The notes under the pieces were generated by a model, which did not search any database, was not told the origin of the DNA, and saw only the letters and a program-made list of their open reading frames with translations. 27,765 nucleotides of DNA. Origin: a virus. Positions 22,449 through 27,765 of this stretch are shown piece by piece (within the stretch, counting starts at the first letter, position 1; each line of letters begins with the position of its first letter). The position numbers were made by a program, and so were the translations under genes. The stretch is from the IMG/VR virus record IMGVR_UViG_3300021959_000302, positions 1-27,765 of that record; one strand, 5' to 3'.

Positions 22449-25400
22449 ATGACCCCTGAAACAGAATACAACTCTGAGTATTTTTTAAATTTGTATAATG
22501 AAAATGCAAACGTTACTGTGGATGATGAAAAAGAAGAGGAAGAAGAAGAAGAGGAGGAAGAACAAAAATTTGATTCTAGTTATTTTTTAAACCAATACAA
22601 CAGCTCTATTGATTCTGAACAAGAAGAAAAAGAATTTATTTTACAAGAAGAAGAACGTGTATCTGAAGAACGCATAGAATTAGAAAATCAAATTCTTGAC
22701 GAAGATGTTGAGTTAGAAAAGTATGAAGGTAAAAAAGAACTTATACGAGAAGCCGAGCCTACTACCTACAATTCAAATTACTTTTTAAATCAATACAACA
22801 GTACAACATCTAAAGACTTACCTAGTGCTGAACCTACTATTGCACAAAAAATACAACTTGGTGGAAAACTAGAACGTCATACACTCGGAAATCTTTTTAG
22901 GACTATAAAAGCTGGAGCAGCTACTATAAGTAATAATAAATCTTTTCAAGAAAACATTAAAGAAATTGAGACAGAACGTACTGATAAAATTTTTAAGTAT
23001 ATGGAAGAAGAGTACGGTATAGACTTTCGTAAAAATGAAAACGATGCTGCTGTTATAACAGGTCGAATAGGCGTTGCTATAGCAGACCCAGTAACATTTT
23101 TTATACCGTGGGCAAAGATTGCAAAGCTTGGAAAAATAGGAGCAACTGCGACAGGTGCAGGTATTGGAGCTGCTGACATGGCACTATACGAGTATGCTGC
23201 TTATGGAGAAGTAAATCCTAACAATGTTTTATTTGGTGCTGCTGTAGGTGGAGGAAGTTCTTTGCTCGGTGCAGCTGTAGCTAATAGATTTAAATCAGTA
23301 GATGGTGACGATATTAATCTAGGTAAAATAAATGGTCCAGATGCTGATGTTGTTGTTAAAAGCTCAGTCAAGCCTGAAAAAGTTGTAACATTAACTGCAA
23401 AAGAAACAGAAGACTTAAATAGAGTTCTCCCAATTGTTTTAAAAGAAAATTCAAATCTTTTAAAAGAGTTAGAAGGCTCATTAGTTTTAAGTAAAATGTA
23501 TGTCAAAGCTAAAAATGCTCAACAAGCATTAAAAGATGCAACCAAAGCAAACAGTAAATTTGACAAAGCTTCTAATAAATTAAAAGTAAAGATAGAAGGC
23601 AAAGCTCCTTTCTCAGCTATACAAATTAAAAATTTAACAAAGAAATCTGATGAAGCAAAAGAGTTTATGAACAACGAGTTTGTAGATTTAATGGAGAAAT
23701 ATGCTAAAGGACAAGCTTACATTGCTACAGATGGAACCCTAAAGATAATGAAGAAAGAAGGGGTTGAAATAACAGATGGAATTTTACAAACTGTTTTAAA
23801 CGAAACATTCAGACCTTTATTTGGAGCTGGGGTAGGTTTTACTGCTGGTACATTTATAGGTGATGAAGACGATGCAATTAACTATAGTTTAATGGGAGCC
23901 GGTATGACGTTCGGGCTTGTCTATAATAGAGTTAAAGATGCTCCTTATTTATTAATCGGTGAAAAAGAAAAAGCTTTTGGTATTATTAATAATAATGCTG
24001 CAAGAATGTTACATAACTTTTTAAAAGTTAAAGGTTCTGGAACTACAGCTTCTAGAAATATAAATCATGGGGGAGAAAACGAAGTACTTTCTCGTATGTT
24101 ACTCCCACAAATGGATGGTAAATACAAAAATATTATATCTGCAGAAGAAGCAACAGATGCTTTCATGGGTATATGGGCTAGACGCATTGATGATGTTGTT
24201 CAGAGGGCTACAGATGTAGAAGGTATTGCAGCCACTAAAATTATAAGGCAACTAACTACACCAGCTGAGTTAAAAGCTTCTGGTAAATTTACACCGGAAA
24301 GTTTAATTGTAATTAATAACTTGGTTAAGAACGGTAAACTATTTGTTAAAGAGATGAACGCGTATGCCGGACAAGTTATTAAGTATGACAAAATTAAAAA
24401 TTATGACCTTCCTCAAATTTGGAGTCAAGGTAAAATTTTAGGTAATATAAAAGAATCTAAAAAAATTGTACGAGAAGCTTTAAAAGCAGAAAATCCTAAA
24501 TGGAATTCTAAAAAAATTGCTACAGCTGCTGGTGATATCATAGATAATATTACAGGTAACGGGTCTGAAAAAATATTTAAAGGTTCTAACTTTGGAAGCG
24601 GGAAACTTGGTACTTTTACAGGAGTTCCTCAATTAAAAAACTTTGAAAAAGCAAGAACCTTCCAAAGTCTTGAAGCTAGAAAAATACTAGAACCTATTTT
24701 AGAAGAAAACTTAAAAGACCTTTTAGGAACATTTACTAAAAATACTGTTAAGGGTGTAGAGTTTGCTAGAAAGTTTGGACAGAACGGAGAAGTTTTAAGT
24801 TCGTTAAATAAGACGCTAGGTTTAAAATTAAAAAATGGATTAATAAATCAGAAAGAGTACAACATGAAAATTAAATTAATGGGTAATACTGTTAATGCTT
24901 ATTTTGGTATGCTTCATAAATCAGGAGATGACATACTGCAAGGCAACATGGCTAAAGATGGTTTTGCACTACTCACATTTTTAAGTAACTCTACAATGTT
25001 ACCACGTTCTATCATACCTCAATTAGGAGATTTTCTACAGCCGTTTCAAAATAGTAGTGTACGTTCTGCTACTACAGCAGCAGTTAACTCTTGGAGAAAA
25101 GATAACCTTGCTTCATTATATGGTGTAGGCGGAACTCGTTCTACATCCATTAGTTCTACTGTAGTAAAAGACCTCGAAGGAGCTTTTTCTGCAGGTATGA
25201 ATCCTACCACTAACCTACAAGCTAGGCTTGGTAATTTAACACAGACATTTTTTAAGTACAATTTAATGGCTCCAGCAACAAATCTAGCGGCAAGAGTTGC
25301 TTTTAGTTCTGGTATAGACGAAGTGTTCACCCTAGCAAAGAAAATTGGTAACAAAAAAACTATTAGTAAAGCACTGAGTACACGTTTAAAATACTATGGT

Positions 25401-26276
25401 TTAAATATGAAAGACTTAAAAGGTCTAAGTAAATTTAAAAGTGTAAAAGAAGCTTTAGAATCTCCTGTGGGAGAAAGTCTTTTAATTAAAGCAGGTAACA
25501 AAGCGTTTAAACGAGACGTAGGTTTGCCCGGAATAGGTAACAGAATGTTATTTGCTCAGTCTAATAACCCACTAGCCAAATCCGTAGGGTTATTTTTATC
25601 TTGGGCACAGTATAAAGTTGGACAAATGAACGGTTTAATAAATCGAGTAGAAGATGGAGATGTAAAGTTAGCTATCAAAATGTTAGGTACTATTACAATC
25701 TTTGGAGGTCTTAGAGAACTTCAAATGGAGATGAGTCCAGCACGAGAGTTTTATGAAAAAAACGAACCTGAAAACTTTGGTGCAAAGTGGTGGGGACAAG
25801 CGTCTGCGTTAGCGGGGTTTGTTGATTGGAGAATAGAAAAATTATCTAGAATCGTAAGCTCGTGGTCAGGCAATGGATACAGTAACGCCACTTCAAATAT
25901 TACTCCTTTATTTGGTGAGCTAGATAAATTATACAACGGAGCCGGTAAAACGTACAGGAATTTTTCAACTGGGGATTATGAGGGAGCTGCAGTAACAACA
26001 CTTAAGACTCTTCCTTTAGGTTCGGAGTTTGTAGATTATACTAACAGAGCTTCTGAATTTTTAACAGAAGAAGCTTTACTAGAAGATAGAGCTAATATAA
26101 AAACTTCTTCCGGTACACAACCGTTAATATCTAGAACTGACTTTTCAATGGGAGGAATCGTAGGTGAAGAACTTATACAAGGTCCTGAAGTACCTTTTAC
26201 ACAGGATAATGCTGCTGATAGAATCAACCCCATCACAGGATTACCCTACAATCAACCGGCAATTACATACAAATAA
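22449..26276 (+). CDS. Largest putative ejection protein (gp16-like), 1275 aa
   Basis: This encodes 1275 residues, the last gene before the lysis genes, where T7-like phages keep their largest internal virion protein. Residues 1-120 are acidic and disordered-looking, with three copies of a S.YFLNQYNS motif (Y7-N17, F41-S53, Y107-T119) separated by Glu-rich runs. Hydrophobic stretches near residues 205-240 (GRIGVAIADPVTFFIPWAKI) and 455-495 (FGAGVGFTAGTFIG, then YSLMGAGMTFGLVYN) could enter membranes during ejection. The remainder is helical with many Lys/Ile/Leu segments, including SNNPLAKSVGLFLSWAQYKVGQMNG near 1035-1060. I see no lysozyme or transglycosylase catalytic motif. AGGA precedes the start. 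The gp16-like call rests on size and position. Confidence 0.65.
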   Translation: MTPETEYNSEYFLNLYNENANVTVDDEKEEEEEEEEEEQKFDSSYFLNQYNSSIDSEQEEKEFILQEEERVSEERIELENQILDEDVELEKYEGKKELIREAEPTTYNSNYFLNQYNSTTSKDLPSAEPTIAQKIQLGGKLERHTLGNLFRTIKAGAATISNNKSFQENIKEIETERTDKIFKYMEEEYGIDFRKNENDAAVITGRIGVAIADPVTFFIPWAKIAKLGKIGATATGAGIGAADMALYEYAAYGEVNPNNVLFGAAVGGGSSLLGAAVANRFKSVDGDDINLGKINGPDADVVVKSSVKPEKVVTLTAKETEDLNRVLPIVLKENSNLLKELEGSLVLSKMYVKAKNAQQALKDATKANSKFDKASNKLKVKIEGKAPFSAIQIKNLTKKSDEAKEFMNNEFVDLMEKYAKGQAYIATDGTLKIMKKEGVEITDGILQTVLNETFRPLFGAGVGFTAGTFIGDEDDAINYSLMGAGMTFGLVYNRVKDAPYLLIGEKEKAFGIINNNAARMLHNFLKVKGSGTTASRNINHGGENEVLSRMLLPQMDGKYKNIISAEEATDAFMGIWARRIDDVVQRATDVEGIAATKIIRQLTTPAELKASGKFTPESLIVINNLVKNGKLFVKEMNAYAGQVIKYDKIKNYDLPQIWSQGKILGNIKESKKIVREALKAENPKWNSKKIATAAGDIIDNITGNGSEKIFKGSNFGSGKLGTFTGVPQLKNFEKARTFQSLEARKILEPILEENLKDLLGTFTKNTVKGVEFARKFGQNGEVLSSLNKTLGLKLKNGLINQKEYNMKIKLMGNTVNAYFGMLHKSGDDILQGNMAKDGFALLTFLSNSTMLPRSIIPQLGDFLQPFQNSSVRSATTAAVNSWRKDNLASLYGVGGTRSTSISSTVVKDLEGAFSAGMNPTTNLQARLGNLTQTFFKYNLMAPATNLAARVAFSSGIDEVFTLAKKIGNKKTISKALSTRLKYYGLNMKDLKGLSKFKSVKEALESPVGESLLIKAGNKAFKRDVGLPGIGNRMLFAQSNNPLAKSVGLFLSWAQYKVGQMNGLINRVEDGDVKLAIKMLGTITIFGGLRELQMEMSPAREFYEKNEPENFGAKWWGQASALAGFVDWRIEKLSRIVSSWSGNGYSNATSNITPLFGELDKLYNGAGKTYRNFSTGDYEGAAVTTLKTLPLGSEFVDYTNRASEFLTEEALLEDRANIKTSSGTQPLISRTDFSMGGIVGEELIQGPEVPFTQDNAADRINPITGLPYNQPAITYK

Positions 26277-26277
26277 T

Positions 26278-26730
26278 ATGAACATAGACTTATGCAAGTG
26301 GGAAATTAAAAGACACGAGGGCGAAGTCCTAGAAATCTATAACGACAGTTTAGGTTATAAGACTCTAGGAGTTGGTCATCTATGTCAACCACAAGACGAA
26401 GAATACGACTGGGAAATAGGCACACCTGTATCTCAAAAGGTTGTAGACAGATACTACATGATAGACTTTGATAGGCATTATGCAGAAGCTATACATGTGT
26501 TTGGAAGCCAAGAAGATTTTAATAATCTACCAGAAGATATAAAACGTGTGTTAGTAAACATGTGTTTTAACCTAGGTGGTACAAGACTTTCAAAGTTTCG
26601 TAACATGTTAAAAGCTTGTAAAGAACACAACTGGGCTGAGATGGCTAGACAAATGGAAGATAGCAAGTGGTTTAAACAGGTTGGTAGACGTAGTGTAGAG
26701 CTACAACAGTTAGTTTTAAACTTAGTATAA
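26278..26730 (+). CDS. Endolysin, T4-type lysozyme (GH24 muramidase)
   Basis: This encodes 150 residues from ATG 26278 and cleaves the peptidoglycan glycan chain for lysis. The catalytic region matches T4 lysozyme: E14 in KRHEGEVLEIYNDSLGYKTLGVGHL corresponds to T4 E11, D23 to D20 and T29 to T26. The downstream DIKRVLVNMCFNLGGTRLSKFRNML and SKWFKQVGRRSVELQQLVL segments are also typical of the family. The open frame extends upstream to 26164 inside the previous gene, but 26278, two bases after that gene's stop, is the right start. It has no signal peptide or SAR segment, so export needs a holin. The stop overlaps ATG 26730 (TAATG). Confidence 0.93.
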   Translation: MNIDLCKWEIKRHEGEVLEIYNDSLGYKTLGVGHLCQPQDEEYDWEIGTPVSQKVVDRYYMIDFDRHYAEAIHVFGSQEDFNNLPEDIKRVLVNMCFNLGGTRLSKFRNMLKACKEHNWAEMARQMEDSKWFKQVGRRSVELQQLVLNLV

Positions 26731-26867
26731 TGTTACTATACACCGAGAAACAACTTGAAATGTCGTATAACATTTATAGGATGCACCAGATTGGACAAGG
26801 ATTAGGGTTTATGACACTAGAAAATTTTAGAAATTTGTATGAAGAACTAATGGAGGATTTAGTATGA
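26730..26867 (+). CDS. 45-residue protein between lysozyme and holin
   Basis: ATG 26730 to TGA 26865-26867 encodes 45 residues, MLLYTEKQLEMSYNIYRMHQ region followed by GQGLGFMTLENFRNLYEELMEDLV. It starts on the last base of the lysozyme stop (TAATG) and ends in an ATGA overlap with the holin gene, so it is clamped between two lysis genes by shared bases. It is helical and acidic at the end, with no membrane segment. I recall similar short proteins in marine phages but no known function. Its location suggests a lysis-timing or chaperone role, which is inference only. Confidence 0.65.
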   Translation: MLLYTEKQLEMSYNIYRMHQIGQGLGFMTLENFRNLYEELMEDLV

Positions 26868-27337
26868 AAGGATTATTAACAAATATAATAGGTGCGGTAG
26901 CTCCAACGTTAGGTACTGCACTAGGTGGACCTATGGGTGGTATGGCTGCTAAAATGATTTCTGAAGTTTTAGGTGTTCCTAACAATCCAAAGGCTATTAA
27001 CAAAGCTATGGACGTAGCTACACCTGAACAGATGCTACAGCTCAAACAAGCTGAACAAGCTTTTGAAGTACAGATGAAAGAACTAGAAGTCGATGTCTTC
27101 TCATTAGAAGTACAAGACAAACAAGATGCACGTGGTAAGTTTAGTAAAGACTGGACTGCACGTATCATGGGTATAGCTGTGGTTGGTGGGTTTATGGGTT
27201 ACATATTCTTAGTAACTTTACAACCGCCAGAACAAAACAGCGAAGCATTAATTAACTTAGTGCTTGGTTATCTAGGTGGGTTGGCAAGTGCTGTAATTAG
27301 TTTTTACTTTGGGGCTTCAAACACCCCTGACAAATAG
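26864..27337 (+). CDS. Holin, GTA-type 3TM-like
   Basis: This encodes 157 residues. The layout is a Gly/Ala/Met-rich hydrophobic N-terminal segment (about residues 5-35), a soluble charged helical middle with AEQAFEVQMKELEVDV, then two membrane segments at about 104-121 (IMGIAVVGGFMGYIFLVT) and 130-151 (INLVLGYLGGLASAVISFYFGA) with a short loop and polar end. This matches the holin family I know from gene-transfer-agent and marine phage lysis regions: a charged linker followed by paired C-terminal membrane helices ending in FYFG.S. It permits lysozyme to reach the cell wall. ATGA overlaps the previous stop. GGAGG lies upstream. The stop doubles as part of the next gene's Shine-Dalgarno. Confidence 0.8.
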   Translation: MKGLLTNIIGAVAPTLGTALGGPMGGMAAKMISEVLGVPNNPKAINKAMDVATPEQMLQLKQAEQAFEVQMKELEVDVFSLEVQDKQDARGKFSKDWTARIMGIAVVGGFMGYIFLVTLQPPEQNSEALINLVLGYLGGLASAVISFYFGASNTPDK

Positions 27338-27340
27338 GAG
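27336..27340 (+). promoter_or_regulatory. Shine-Dalgarno AGGAG overlapping the holin stop
   Basis: TAGGAG merges the holin stop with the Shine-Dalgarno of the GTG-started gene at 27348, seven bases away. The same TAGGAG arrangement is used at 18474-18479. Confidence 0.6.
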
Positions 27341-27347
27341 AAAGAAA

Positions 27348-27765
27348 GTGACAAGAGGGGATTTAAACTTAGGGTTTATTGGACCATTATTTATACTAGG
27401 GCTGTTTGCCTTTTCGTTTGGTGTACAAGCAGACCAGACAGGTGACTGTACAGCTGGTACTCAGTATTGTGAAGACAATGGATTAACTACTATTAATACT
27501 ACGGTGACTACTAATACTAACACCAACAACAATACTAATAATAATACCAACACAAATTCTAATACGAATGTTAACACTAATAACAATACGAATGTTAACT
27601 CGAATACAAATAACTCTACGAACACAAATACGAATAATAGTACTGCTACAAATGCTAATACCAATACTAATACCAATAATAATACTTCTGTAAACACCAA
27701 TACAAATAATAATACATCTACATCTAACTCTACTGTAAACTCTACAGTTAATCAAAATGTAAACA
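27348..27765 (+). CDS. Secreted Asn/Thr-repeat protein (3' end cut by window)
   Basis: This starts at GTG 27348 and remains open to the window end, giving 139 residues so far. Residues 1-28 read as a signal peptide: polar start MTRGDLNLGF, hydrophobic IGPLFILGLFAFSFG, then VQA-D as a plausible cleavage site after A28. Two Cys (C34, C41) follow. From about residue 46 on, nearly every residue is Asn, Thr or Ser in irregular NTNT runs, with occasional Val. Similar low-complexity secreted or periplasmic phage proteins exist in marine genomes, always uncharacterised as far as I know. Position after the holin suggests a lysis-linked or envelope role, which is inference. The reading frame is supported by the Shine-Dalgarno at 27336-27340. 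Confidence 0.7.
   Translation, partial: MTRGDLNLGFIGPLFILGLFAFSFGVQADQTGDCTAGTQYCEDNGLTTINTTVTTNTNTNNNTNNNTNTNSNTNVNTNNNTNVNSNTNNSTNTNTNNSTATNANTNTNTNNNTSVNTNTNNNTSTSNSTVNSTVNQNVN
27484..27765 (+). repeat. Irregular AAT/ACN triplet low-complexity tract
   Basis: Asn codons (AAT/AAC) alternate with Thr codons in all four forms, giving a protein-level repeat without exact DNA repetition. It continues past the window end. Confidence 0.8.

Noticed and set aside
26164-26277. N-terminal extension of the lysozyme from 26164
   Set aside because: It would lie inside the preceding gene in another frame and adds residues not seen in GH24 lysozymes; ATG 26278 gives the normal N-terminus.
27461-27755. 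Minus-strand frames rich in Val/Leu/Ile near the window end
   Set aside because: They are the complement of the Asn/Thr tract, whose AAT/ACN codons read as hydrophobic codons on the other strand.

Overview
The window reads as the late (virion and lysis) half of a tailed-phage genome with a short-tailed, T7-like gene set. Every supported gene lies on the + strand. Genes are packed end to end, base composition is AT-rich, and protein styles (S74-chaperoned fibre, gp11/gp12-like tail proteins, Q/N-rich internal virion protein, small basic proteins) match those I know from uncultured marine podoviruses and pelagiphage or cyanophage relatives. Low GC fits hosts such as SAR11 or Prochlorococcus, but no gene here fixes the host. 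No replication gene, RNA polymerase, integrase, tRNA, insertion sequence or CRISPR array is visible. Both window ends cut a gene.

Layout. 1-1217: the 3' end of an unknown gene, then five small proteins, three of them very basic and one a single-pass membrane protein. 1218-5321: a putative small terminase, the large terminase and the portal. 5119-6371: a small protein nested out of frame in the portal 3' end, and an acidic protein. 6372-8453: an intergenic region with a hairpin and a direct repeat, the scaffold, a perfect AT-rich palindrome, the major capsid protein and a strong intrinsic terminator. 8482-9363: a putative capsid decoration protein, a second, weaker terminator-like hairpin and two tiny basic proteins. 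9363-15774: tail tubular proteins A and B and a 1341-residue repeat-rich fibre. 15777-16289: two small proteins, one holin-like. 16305-26276: a putative internal-virion or ejection set of five proteins (723, 328, 192, 787 and 1275 aa). 26278-27337: GH24 lysozyme, a 45-aa protein and a holin. 27348-end: a secreted Asn/Thr-repeat protein cut by the window end.

Working together: terminase loads DNA through the portal into a shell built by scaffold and capsid protein. Tail proteins A and B close the head and form the nozzle, the fibre recognises the host, and the internal proteins probably leave the virion to carry DNA across the envelope. Lysozyme and holin then release progeny. Many junctions share bases between stop and start codons (TAATG, ATGA), so translational coupling is probably a main control. 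The terminators after the capsid and decoration genes would set head proteins above tail proteins.

The best candidates for something undescribed are the dual-coding overlap at the portal 3' end, the uncharacterised basic and membrane micro-proteins upstream of the terminase, the thrice-repeated YFLN motif in the largest ejection protein, and the secreted Asn/Thr-repeat protein beside the lysis genes. The window looks otherwise like an ordinary, though poorly characterised, marine phage late region; I found no clear defence system or other new machinery.
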